A DNA stretch of 37,956 bases from an uncultured Lachnospiraceae bacterium. Its GTDB lineage: Bacteria; Bacillota; Clostridia; Lachnospirales; Lachnospiraceae. The notes below the pieces were generated by a model, which saw only the letters and a program-made list of their open reading frames with translations, was not told the DNA's origin and searched no databases. Position numbers and translations under genes: made by a program. The stretch spans positions 1 through 37,956 of the forward strand of contig CAMJPM010000025.1 in the NCBI GenBank assembly GCA_946407725.1, read 5' to 3'. Shown here in pieces: positions 24,382-31,891 of the stretch (its first letter is position 1; each line of letters begins with the position of its first letter).

Positions 24382-25242
24382 TTATAGTTTAAGGAGATCT
24401 GCCAGCCTTGCGAATTCTTCGAGTGAGAGCTGTTCGCCCCTGATGGTGGGGCTCATTCCCAGCTTATTTAAGGCTTCCGGTACCGCTTCCCCGGTGCAGC
24501 CGGGAAGAGAAGCGTTTTTCAAGCCGTTTACAAGGGTTTTTCTTCTCTGGTTAAAGGAAGCCCTTATCACGGCAAACATAAAAGCCTCGTCCTTTGTCTG
24601 TACCGGAGGTTTTTCCCGCACCTTAAGATGCATGACGGCAGAGGACACCTTCGGATTAGGTATAAATGAGGAGGGAGGCACATCCAGTACATTCTCTGCC
24701 TCCGCATAATACTGTACCGCCAGTGAAAGGGCGCCGTAGGTTTTTTTTCCCGGAAGGGAGATCATCCGGTCCGCCACCTCCTTTTGAACCATGACAGTCA
24801 GACTTTTTATGGGGGCTTTTGTTGTCAGAAGTCCCATTATTATTGGGGTTGTGATATAATACGGGAGATTTGCCACCACTTTAAGGGGATTTCCTCCGTT
24901 TTTTTCATTGACCAGGGCCGAAATATCGGTTTTCAGGATATCCCCGTTTATAATGGTGAGATTGCCGTATTCCTTAAGGGACTCTTCAAGAACGGGGATA
25001 AGCTTTTTATCTATTTCTACAGCGCATACTTCCCGTGAGTTTTCACAGAGAACAGAGGTAAGGTTCCCGATACCGGGGCCGATCTCCAGCACAAGATCAT
25101 CCTTTGTGATGCCGGAGGCGGTGATTATACCCCGGAGGATGTTTTCATCCACGAGGAAATTCTGACCGAATCTTTTGGTGGGACGGACATCATATTTTTT
25201 TATGATGGCATTGGTTCTGCCGTAAACTGAGTTTTTGTCCAT
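24382..25242 (-). CDS. rsmA: 16S rRNA (adenine1518/1519-N6)-dimethyltransferase
   Basis: Dimethylates two adjacent adenines in the 3' hairpin of 16S rRNA (KsgA). The 286-residue protein has the N-terminal KRFGQNFLVDENIL, the SAM-binding EIGPGIGNLT (53-62), AVEIDKKL, GDILKTD and the catalytic NLPYYITTPI (125-134), then VQKEVADRM, and the C-terminal PNPKVSSAV and FNQRRKTLVN. All are family signatures. AAAGGAAAT precedes the ATG. It is transcribed divergently from tatD with a shared promoter region; in many Firmicutes tatD, rnmV and ksgA are grouped in one direction. Confidence 0.97.
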   Translation of the reverse strand: MDKNSVYGRTNAIIKKYDVRPTKRFGQNFLVDENILRGIITASGITKDDLVLEIGPGIGNLTSVLCENSREVCAVEIDKKLIPVLEESLKEYGNLTIINGDILKTDISALVNEKNGGNPLKVVANLPYYITTPIIMGLLTTKAPIKSLTVMVQKEVADRMISLPGKKTYGALSLAVQYYAEAENVLDVPPSSFIPNPKVSSAVMHLKVREKPPVQTKDEAFMFAVIRASFNQRRKTLVNGLKNASLPGCTGEAVPEALNKLGMSPTIRGEQLSLEEFARLADLLKL

Positions 25243-25296
25243 ATCGGGGATTTCCTTTGTAAAGCTGGTGTACTGATACCAGTGATGATTAAATAA

Positions 25297-25305
25297 AGTA
25301 TATCA
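25297..25305 (-). promoter_or_regulatory. Putative extended -10 promoter of rsmA
   Basis: On the minus strand TG-A-TATACT (25305-25297) is an extended -10 box. No good -35 is seen at the right distance, which an extended -10 can tolerate. Confidence 0.4.
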
Positions 25306-25307
25306 TA

Positions 25308-25349
25308 ATGGGTTGGACAAAAGCGCCTTGCGATGTTTGTCCTACACAT
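25308..25349. promoter_or_regulatory. Dyad between divergent rsmA and tatD
   Basis: ATGGGTTGGACAAA (25308-25321) and TTTGTCCTACACAT (25336-25349) are inverted repeats with 12 of 14 matches. The left arm lies next to the rsmA -10 box and the right arm overlaps the tatD -35/spacer region, so a bound protein could affect both. Confidence 0.45.
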
Positions 25350-25357
25350 CATATCAT
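25328..25357 (+). promoter_or_regulatory. Putative promoter of tatD
   Basis: TTGCGA (25328-25333), an 18-base spacer and TATCAT (25352-25357), 27 bases before the tatD ATG. Confidence 0.5.
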
Positions 25358-25384
25358 GAATAGCGACAGAAAGGCAGTATTAAC

Positions 25385-26155
25385 ATGATCTTTGACACTC
25401 ATTGCCACTATGATGACAGCAGATTTGATGAAGACAGGGACCGGGTCATAGAGACCATGAGAAACGAGGGAGTAAAACACTTTGTCAATGTTTCAGCTGA
25501 CAGGGACTCCCTGGACGGAACCCTGAGTATCCTTGAAAAATACCCGGAAAGCTACGGGGCTCTCGGCATCCATCCCTCAGAGGTCAGGGGGCTTACGGAG
25601 GACGTGATGGAGGATATCCGTGAAAAGACCCGGAACAATGAAAGGATCGTGGCCATCGGTGAGATCGGCCTTGATTATTGGGATGAGGGTCCCGCAAAGG
25701 AGGATCAGGCCCTCTGGTTTATGCGGCAGCTGGATCTTGCAAGGGAGCTTGATAAGCCCGTCATCATCCATTCCAGGGATGCGGTGCAGGACACCTTTGA
25801 TATCCTTGAAAAAAAACATGCAGAGGACATGGGTGGTGTAATTCACTGTTTTTCTGCATCGGCCGAGATGGCGAAAAGATATGTAAAAAAGGGGTATTAT
25901 ATAGGTATAGGAGGGGTTGTGACCTTCAAAAACGCAAAGACCTTAAGGGAAGTCACGGAAATCGTACCTCTTGAAAACATAGTTCTGGAAACCGACTGTC
26001 CCTATCTCGCTCCGACACCCCACAGAGGAAAGCGGAATTATTCCGGTTATCTAAATCTGGTGGCGGAAAAGATAGGGGAAATAAAGGGTGTTTCAGCAAA
26101 AGAGGTATGTGAGGTCACCTTTGAGAATGCGAAGAAGCTGTACAGGTTAACATAA
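25385..26155 (+). CDS. tatD: TatD-family metal-dependent DNase
   Basis: A TIM-barrel metallohydrolase of 256 residues. Metal ligands are seen in DTHCHYDD (H6, H8), GEIGLDYWDE (the bridging Glu), IIHSRDA, HCFSAS and ETDCPYLAPTPHRG. TatD proteins act as 3'-5' nucleases in DNA repair or RNA quality control. Length and motifs are normal. AAAGGCAG is the likely ribosome site. It stands alone, with its own promoter and the next gene's SigA promoter 35 bases downstream. Confidence 0.94.
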   Translation: MIFDTHCHYDDSRFDEDRDRVIETMRNEGVKHFVNVSADRDSLDGTLSILEKYPESYGALGIHPSEVRGLTEDVMEDIREKTRNNERIVAIGEIGLDYWDEGPAKEDQALWFMRQLDLARELDKPVIIHSRDAVQDTFDILEKKHAEDMGGVIHCFSASAEMAKRYVKKGYYIGIGGVVTFKNAKTLREVTEIVPLENIVLETDCPYLAPTPHRGKRNYSGYLNLVAEKIGEIKGVSAKEVCEVTFENAKKLYRLT

Positions 26156-26189
26156 CGCCGGGGAATTTGGTGCCGGAAGTTCTATATTT

Positions 26190-26218
26190 TTGACACTGAT
26201 GCGGCTCTGTGTTATCCT
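26190..26218 (+). promoter_or_regulatory. SigA promoter of the helical-repeat/AAA-like gene
   Basis: A perfect TTGACA (26190-26195), a 17-base spacer and TATCCT (26213-26218). The RNA leader would be about 90 bases. Confidence 0.75.
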
Positions 26219-26311
26219 ATTATAGATTATGCTTAAAAATATATTTTGCTTATGATCAGATGAGGAGAGGCCGGTATTATTATACTGCGTTTGTTTTAGA
26301 GGAAATTATCA

Positions 26312-29005
26312 GTGGATCGCTATGAATACAATGTGCGGCTTGAGCAGATCAGGTCGCTGTCAGAAAATCAGGAATTCCATGAAGCCATGGTCATTGCTGA
26401 CACCATAGACTGGAGAAAGGTGAGAAGTGTCAGAACCTTAAGCTTCATCAGTGAAATATATAAGATAAACAGACGATATGAAGAGGCCAGGGATTTACTG
26501 CTGATAGCAGATTCCAGATGTCCCAATGCCAGATCTATAATCTACGCCCTCTGTGAGCTTTCCATCAGAATGGGCGATCTCAATGATTCAGTAGGATATT
26601 TAAAAGAATATATGGAGCTGGCTCCGCAGGATCCCAGTACTTATGTTTTGCAATATAAGTTTTATGAGCTCACGGACGTGGGAATACAGCAGAGGATAGA
26701 GATCCTTGAGGAATTAAAGAACGTAGATTACCAGGAGAGATGGGGCTACGAGCTGGCGAAGCTGTATGCAAAGGCAGGGGATATCACCAAGTGCATAGAG
26801 GCCTGCGACCGCCTGGTCATCTGGTTCGGACATGGAAAATATGTCACCAAAGCCCTGGAACTCAAGATGCAGTATGCACCGCTCACTCCCGAACAGCAGC
26901 ATAAATACGACCATAAGGATGCGCTGGAGGTGCTGGCAGGAGCTGAGGATCTTACAGGGGGAAGCGTGAAAGAAGATGATGTGGACAGAGGGCCTATCCC
27001 CATTGAGATAAGCAATATCCAGCCCAGTAACCAGCCCACAAACCGTATCCCCGATAAGGAGATAAAGAACAAGCTGGGGGTTGAGGATATTAAGGAACCC
27101 TCTGTAAATCTGGATAAATACAGTACCATGAATCTCCAGGCAGAGCTCAGAAGGAATATGACAGAGCTGGAAACCAGGACAGGAGAGCTTTTAAGGGAGA
27201 GAGAGGTTCCTCTTCCTCCCATGAGGGATATTACCCCTATTAAGGCTGACACGGATGTAAGTGAACTGACGGCGGATTCTGAGATCCCGATGGCACCCAT
27301 AGCTTCAGCGCCTGAAAAGCCGGCGGCGTCTGCGAAGATTCCCGTACCCGAAGTACCGGTGGCACCGGTACAGACACCGGTACCAGGTCCGGCAGTAGCA
27401 CCGGTACAGGCTCCTGTACCTAAAGTAACCGTTGCGCCTGTGCAGGTTCCTGTACCTGAAGTTTCTGCGGCACCGGAACCGAAGGTATCCGTAGTGCCCA
27501 CTATCAGAAAGCCTGCGCCGAGGATCGATTCCGGGGATGATGACATTTTGAGCAACAGGATCCCCCTGAATATCGGAAGCAGGAGGGAAAGCGATGTAGA
27601 GCGGGAATTCGCCCGCATTCTCTCTGAAGATTACGACGGACAGCTGAGCCTCAACGTGCCTGACGGACCCGGTGTGGCGGAAAGGCAGATCACAGGCCAG
27701 ATAAATATAGACGATATCTTAAATGGCTGGAACATAAATAAGAAAAAGAATTCGACGGAAACCGGAATTACACCAACTCCAGAGCCGGCTATGGCTGTAA
27801 TGCCCGAGACGCCCGTTCCAAAAGCGCCCGTTCCCGAAACAGCCGTTCCAAAAGCGCCCGTTCCAGAAAGGGCGGAAAGTACAAGGATACAGGTGGAAGC
27901 GCCTGAAAACGCATTTTCCGCGCCGGAACCGGAAGAGGAAGGGTCTTATTCCAGGGGCAGCATGAAGAGGGAAACCCTGGCGGTGACATCAGATCTTACA
28001 GGTCTTCTCAGAGAGCACCGGGAAAAGGTGAATGCCCGCCTTAAAAAGGAAAGGGAAGAAAAAGAGGAGCTCAGGGAAGAGACAGAACCCGGGGTTCCGG
28101 AAACCGAAGCGGAAGAGCCTTATTATGAGGAACCGGCAGCGAAGGAACCTGATTATGAGGAACCTTATTATGAGGAACCCGATTATGAGGAGCCTGAGGA
28201 AGAAGAGCCAGAAGATGAAAAGCCCTATGTAGCTCCGAAAGCACCGGAAATACACGGCTTTGACGAGGAAGAAAAAGAGATCTTTGCCCAGTTTCTTCCG
28301 ATGCATGATCTTCCCGATATTATCAGGGACGCATTAAACCGGATGAAGCTTAACGGAAAGAGCGGAAATGTCTTTATCACCGGAAATGAGCAGAGTGCCA
28401 GATTAAGTCTGGCCAGTGCCCTTGCAAAGGGATTTATGTATGAGCATTCCGATGAATTTGTGGGAAAGGTGGCAAAGATACCGGCAGATATCTTTAATAC
28501 CAAGGACGTACAGGATGTTTTGAGAACCCTGGACGGCTGTGCTCTGGTGATAGAGCATGCGGCCGACCTTACGGATGCGTCTCTGGAGGACATAAGGACA
28601 ATACTTACAAAGCCTGAAACCTCCATCATTCTTATTCTGGAGGAGACAAAGGCTTCCTTCAGGATGCTGGAGCGCAATCATAAAAAAGACTGGTTCGATG
28701 ATGTTTTTGACGTAAAGATCGAGATTCCCACATATACAAATGACGATCTGGTGTTCCACGGCAGGGAATATGCCAGGGAACAGGAATATATCATTGACGA
28801 TATGGGTGTGCTGGCTCTTTATACGAGGATCGATGAGCGGCAGACAGCAGACCACTTCGTTACCATAGACGAGGTTGAGGAGATAGTGGACGCGGCCATT
28901 CGTCATGTAAACCGCAAGACACCGGGACATTTCCTGGATGTGGTAGTGGGAAAACGGTATGATGATGACGATATGATCATACTGAGAGAAAAGGATTTTG
29001 TTTAA
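26312..29005 (+). CDS. Helical-repeat protein with degenerate AAA+-like C-terminus
   Basis: An 897-residue protein of unknown function. Residues 1-~200 are helical pairs resembling tetratricopeptide repeats. A disordered middle includes Pro/Val/Ala-rich repeats (about 340-400, and PVPKAPVPE units near 490-520) and a Tyr/Glu/Pro repeat (EEPYYEEP, EEPDYEEP; about 600-640). From ~648 the layout is that of a CbbX/EccA-like AAA+ domain, but the Walker A position reads GNEQSARLS (691-699) without GKT and the Walker B position reads ALVIEHA (744-750), so ATP hydrolysis is unlikely. The GTG start has TTAGAGGAAA before it. No signal peptide or membrane helix. Only glgB follows closely (43 bases). A scaffold role is possible but unproven. 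Confidence 0.75.
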   Translation: MDRYEYNVRLEQIRSLSENQEFHEAMVIADTIDWRKVRSVRTLSFISEIYKINRRYEEARDLLLIADSRCPNARSIIYALCELSIRMGDLNDSVGYLKEYMELAPQDPSTYVLQYKFYELTDVGIQQRIEILEELKNVDYQERWGYELAKLYAKAGDITKCIEACDRLVIWFGHGKYVTKALELKMQYAPLTPEQQHKYDHKDALEVLAGAEDLTGGSVKEDDVDRGPIPIEISNIQPSNQPTNRIPDKEIKNKLGVEDIKEPSVNLDKYSTMNLQAELRRNMTELETRTGELLREREVPLPPMRDITPIKADTDVSELTADSEIPMAPIASAPEKPAASAKIPVPEVPVAPVQTPVPGPAVAPVQAPVPKVTVAPVQVPVPEVSAAPEPKVSVVPTIRKPAPRIDSGDDDILSNRIPLNIGSRRESDVEREFARILSEDYDGQLSLNVPDGPGVAERQITGQINIDDILNGWNINKKKNSTETGITPTPEPAMAVMPETPVPKAPVPETAVPKAPVPERAESTRIQVEAPENAFSAPEPEEEGSYSRGSMKRETLAVTSDLTGLLREHREKVNARLKKEREEKEELREETEPGVPETEAEEPYYEEPAAKEPDYEEPYYEEPDYEEPEEEEPEDEKPYVAPKAPEIHGFDEEEKEIFAQFLPMHDLPDIIRDALNRMKLNGKSGNVFITGNEQSARLSLASALAKGFMYEHSDEFVGKVAKIPADIFNTKDVQDVLRTLDGCALVIEHAADLTDASLEDIRTILTKPETSIILILEETKASFRMLERNHKKDWFDDVFDVKIEIPTYTNDDLVFHGREYAREQEYIIDDMGVLALYTRIDERQTADHFVTIDEVEEIVDAAIRHVNRKTPGHFLDVVVGKRYDDDDMIILREKDFV

Positions 29006-29048
29006 AGGTTTAGGATCAACCATCACATTTTGAGGAGGAAGCGCTGAA

Positions 29049-30965
29049 ATGGGTAAGACAAGAGTTTTTATTTCTGATGACGACCAGTATTGGTTTGGGC
29101 AGGGCACACATTACGAGATATATAAAAAGCTTGGCGCCCACGAGAGCACGGAGGACGGGAAGGACGGCTTCTATTTTGCCGTATGGGCTCCACATGCGCG
29201 CGGTGTTTCGGTAGTAGGTGAATTCAATAACTGGGATATTAACGCAAACCGCATGGAACGGCTGGATATCGTCGGTATCTGGAAGACCTTCATACCCGGT
29301 GTACAGAGCGGACAGTTATATAAATTTTATATTGAGAAGAGCAACGGCGGCTCTATCTACAAAGCGGATCCATTCGCATCCTATGCGGAGCTTAGGCCGG
29401 GAACCGCTTCCAGAACCTATGCTTCCGGAAAGAACGGAAAGCCCTATAAATGGGGGGACTCAAAGTGGATAAAGACCCGTGAAAAGAAGGATATGAACAG
29501 AGAGCCCATGGCTATTTATGAATGCCACATGGGTTCCTGGATGAGACACCCCTCCGAAAATGATGAGGGCTTTTATACATACAGGGAATTTGCCGACAGG
29601 CTTGTGGATTATCTGAAAGAGATGAAGTATACTCATGTGGAACTGATGGGTATTGCGGAGCATCCCTTTGACGGCTCCTGGGGCTACCAGGTGACAGGAT
29701 ACTATGCACCCACGTCACGTTACGGGGATCCCGATGATTTCAGGTATCTGGTGGATAAGCTCCATAAGCACGAAGTAGGTGTGATCCTGGACTGGGTTCC
29801 CGCCCATTTCCCAAGGGATGAGCACGGCCTGGCCAATTTTGACGGTGAGCCCTTGTTTGAGTATCCGGATCCCAGAAAAGGAGAGCATCCTGATTGGGGA
29901 ACGAAGATCTTTAATTACGGAAAGAATGAAGTCAGTAACTTCCTTATCGCCAATGCCGCATACTGGGTTGAGGAGTTCCACATTGACGGCCTGAGGGTGG
30001 ATGCGGTGGCTTCCATGCTCTATCTGGATTACGGAAAGAGAGACGGCGAATGGGTTGCCAATAAATACGGCGGAAATAAAAACCTGGAAGCCATAGAATT
30101 CTTTAAGCACCTAAATTCCTTTATGCTCGGAAAGTATAAGGGAGTGATGATGATAGCAGAGGAATCCACTGCCTGGCCCAAGGTTACCGCAAGACCTGAG
30201 GATGACGGACTGGGATTCTCCTTTAAGTGGAATATGGGATGGATGCATGATTTCTGTGATTACATGAAGCTGGATCCCTATTTCAGAAAGAATAACCACT
30301 ATAAGATGACCTTTGCCATGAGCTATAATTCGGCGGAGAATTATATACTGGTGCTTTCCCATGATGAGGTGGTGCACTTAAAGTGCTCCATGTTAAATAA
30401 GATGCCGGGAAGTCCTCAGGAGAAATTCGCCAATCTGCGGGCAGGATACGCTTTCATGATGACCCACTGCGGCAAAAAGCTGCTCTTTATGGGCCAGGAA
30501 TTTGGACAGGAAAGAGAATGGAGCGAGGAGAGGGAGATAGACTGGTTCCTTCTGGCAGAGACAAACCATGCGGCTCTTCAGAATTATTCCAAGGAGCTTT
30601 TGAAGATCTACAATAGATACAGTGCTCTCTGGGAGTTTGACAATGATGAGAGAGGGTTTAAATGGATCAATGCCGATGATACGGACAAGAGTCTCTATTC
30701 CTTTATCAGAATGAATTCCACAGGGAAGGAAAATCTGGCAGTTGTTGTGAACTTTACGCCTATTGAAAGAGATGACTACAGGATGGGGCTCCCCAGAGAG
30801 GCCAAATGTTCTCTTGTGCTGAACAGTGATGAGATCAGGTTCGGAGGCACAGGCGCAAAGATCAAAAAGACTGTGAAGACCGAGAAGAAGGAATGGGATA
30901 ACCAGCCCTATTCTATCGGCTTTACCCTTCCGCCTTTCGGCGCTGTCATATACAAATTTGACTGA
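29049..30965 (+). CDS. glgB: 1,4-alpha-glucan branching enzyme
   Basis: Makes alpha-1,6 branches in glycogen. The 638-residue GH13 enzyme has an N-terminal CBM48 domain (FAVWAPHARGVSVVGEFNNWD) and the (beta/alpha)8 barrel with ELMGIAEHPFDGSWGYQVTGYYAPTSRYG in segments. The nucleophile D318 is in DGLRVDAVASM, acid/base E371 in MMIAEESTAWP, and D439 in LSHDEVVH. GHEF-like FMGQEFGQEREW follows. GAGGAGGAAG precedes the ATG. No other glycogen gene is nearby, which is unusual because glgB often sits with glgC, glgD and glgA. Confidence 0.96.
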   Translation: MGKTRVFISDDDQYWFGQGTHYEIYKKLGAHESTEDGKDGFYFAVWAPHARGVSVVGEFNNWDINANRMERLDIVGIWKTFIPGVQSGQLYKFYIEKSNGGSIYKADPFASYAELRPGTASRTYASGKNGKPYKWGDSKWIKTREKKDMNREPMAIYECHMGSWMRHPSENDEGFYTYREFADRLVDYLKEMKYTHVELMGIAEHPFDGSWGYQVTGYYAPTSRYGDPDDFRYLVDKLHKHEVGVILDWVPAHFPRDEHGLANFDGEPLFEYPDPRKGEHPDWGTKIFNYGKNEVSNFLIANAAYWVEEFHIDGLRVDAVASMLYLDYGKRDGEWVANKYGGNKNLEAIEFFKHLNSFMLGKYKGVMMIAEESTAWPKVTARPEDDGLGFSFKWNMGWMHDFCDYMKLDPYFRKNNHYKMTFAMSYNSAENYILVLSHDEVVHLKCSMLNKMPGSPQEKFANLRAGYAFMMTHCGKKLLFMGQEFGQEREWSEEREIDWFLLAETNHAALQNYSKELLKIYNRYSALWEFDNDERGFKWINADDTDKSLYSFIRMNSTGKENLAVVVNFTPIERDDYRMGLPREAKCSLVLNSDEIRFGGTGAKIKKTVKTEKKEWDNQPYSIGFTLPPFGAVIYKFD

Positions 30966-30981
30966 AATTGTGATTTATAGG

Positions 30982-31016
30982 TTTCCGAACGCAAAATCGG
31001 AAAATGCGTTCGGAAA
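30982..31016 (+). terminator. Strong hairpin after glgB
   Basis: TTTCCGAACGCA (30982-30993), 11-base loop, TGCGTTCGGAAA (31005-31016): a perfect 12-bp stem. No T-run follows directly, so it may stabilise the RNA end or work with a protein factor. The 31017-31106 stretch shows no gene. Confidence 0.6.
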
Positions 31017-31106
31017 TCCCGCGTTCCGCGGTTTACGGAAAGCGGCCTGTAATTGCATTTTTTTAAAAACATCTGCGATTATTGCTTAAAAAGACCTGGA
31101 CAGGGG

Positions 31107-31133
31107 TAAATTATTGACACGAACCGCCGATAT
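31107..31133 (+). promoter_or_regulatory. SigD (sigma-28) flagellar promoter
   Basis: TAAA (31107-31110), 15 bases, GCCGATAT (31126-31133). This agrees with the flagellar sigma factor consensus TAAA-N15-GCCGATAA. An overlapping TTGACA has no good -10 box. The leader is about 90 bases. Confidence 0.82.
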
Positions 31134-31228
31134 TATTTGTAAACAAAGGGTACAAACACCTGTTTTTTGTGAGCATATCGTGGTGAGACATATAAATTCC
31201 GCAAAGGTTTTAAGGAAAGGAGGCAGAC

Positions 31229-31684
31229 ATGGCTATGAGGATAAGCTCTTCAATGTCCGGATATTATAACCTGGGTCAGATCAATCATAATGAAGACATC
31301 GCAAGAGTAAACCGGGTAGAGAGAGTAAAGCCCGTTGAGAATTTAAAAGGCATAAGCTCCCTTACAGAGCAGAAGGCTGAAGAACAGCTTTACGGCAGCC
31401 GCGGAGTGAAACAGACACTTGTTTCTCCGGAAAACTCATTCCAGAAGGCCATGGCGACAGATGCTTCCTTTGCCTATGAGAGAATGGCGGGAAAGCTTCT
31501 TGACAAGCTTCCGAATATATTAAACGATATAAAGAACCTGCCTGAGACCGAGAGTGTTGAGGAGATGGCAGTAAAGGCAGCCGAAAAGACATCGAAAGCC
31601 CCTGCAAAGGTTATCATCGGAGAGGATGGCAGAATCACCGGGGAAAAAGCTCCGGCTCCCGAAACAGAGGACTTTTCACTTTAA
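31229..31684 (+). CDS. Unknown flagellar-regulon protein
   Basis: A 151-residue protein with no recognised domain. It starts MAMRISSSMSGYYNLGQIN, polar and without a signal peptide. Middle helices (FAYERMAGKLLDKLPNILNDIKN) could form a small bundle, and the end is Lys/Ala/Pro-rich and probably disordered. AAGGAGG lies five bases before the ATG at 31229; the in-frame ATG at 31235 is an alternative. A sigma-28 promoter precedes it and a terminator follows, so it is likely made alone, late in flagellar assembly. Roles such as an exported flagellar factor or anti-sigma-like protein are only guesses. Confidence 0.75.
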   Translation: MAMRISSSMSGYYNLGQINHNEDIARVNRVERVKPVENLKGISSLTEQKAEEQLYGSRGVKQTLVSPENSFQKAMATDASFAYERMAGKLLDKLPNILNDIKNLPETESVEEMAVKAAEKTSKAPAKVIIGEDGRITGEKAPAPETEDFSL

Positions 31685-31706
31685 GCATAAATATAAAGAT
31701 AAACGT

Positions 31707-31737
31707 AAAACCGTTACCTCCGGGTGACGGTTTTTAA
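31707..31737 (+). terminator. Terminator after the small flagellar-regulon gene
   Basis: AAAACCGTTACC (31707-31718), loop TCC, GGGTGACGGTTTTT (31722-31735). A stem of about 11 bp including a G-U pair ends in a T-run. Confidence 0.85.
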
Positions 31738-31742
31738 CGTCT

Positions 31743-31769
31743 TAAGAAAACTCCGTGTTGTGCCGACAT
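31743..31769 (+). promoter_or_regulatory. Second SigD (sigma-28) promoter, before the FliK-like gene
   Basis: TAAG (31743-31746), 15 bases, GCCGACAT (31762-31769), close to TAAA-N15-GCCGATAA. It comes right after the previous terminator and before a long flagellar gene, which supports it. Confidence 0.7.
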
Positions 31770-31782
31770 ATATTGTATAGCA

Positions 31783-31819
31783 GTAACTGTTCAGAATCCG
31801 AAGGGTTCTGAATAGATAC
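31783..31819. repeat. Short palindrome sharing arms with the MITE
   Basis: GTAACTGTTCAGAATCC (31783-31799), GAA, GGGTTCTGAATAGATAC (31803-31819). Like the copy at 21215, it is followed by GTG and has the same arms as the ends of the 15730 element. It lies in the predicted leader of the FliK-like gene, so it will be transcribed. Confidence 0.85.
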
Positions 31820-31891
31820 GTGTAGTAATTGTCACGGCGGCATAGGGACGTGCCGCAGGTTTTGAAGTCACATGGATGTCAAGTACATAAT

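Noticed and set aside
26746-27618. Long minus-strand Ser/Gly/Thr-rich frame opposite the Pro-rich region
   Set aside because: It is the shadow of Pro/Val/Ala codons of the plus-strand gene.
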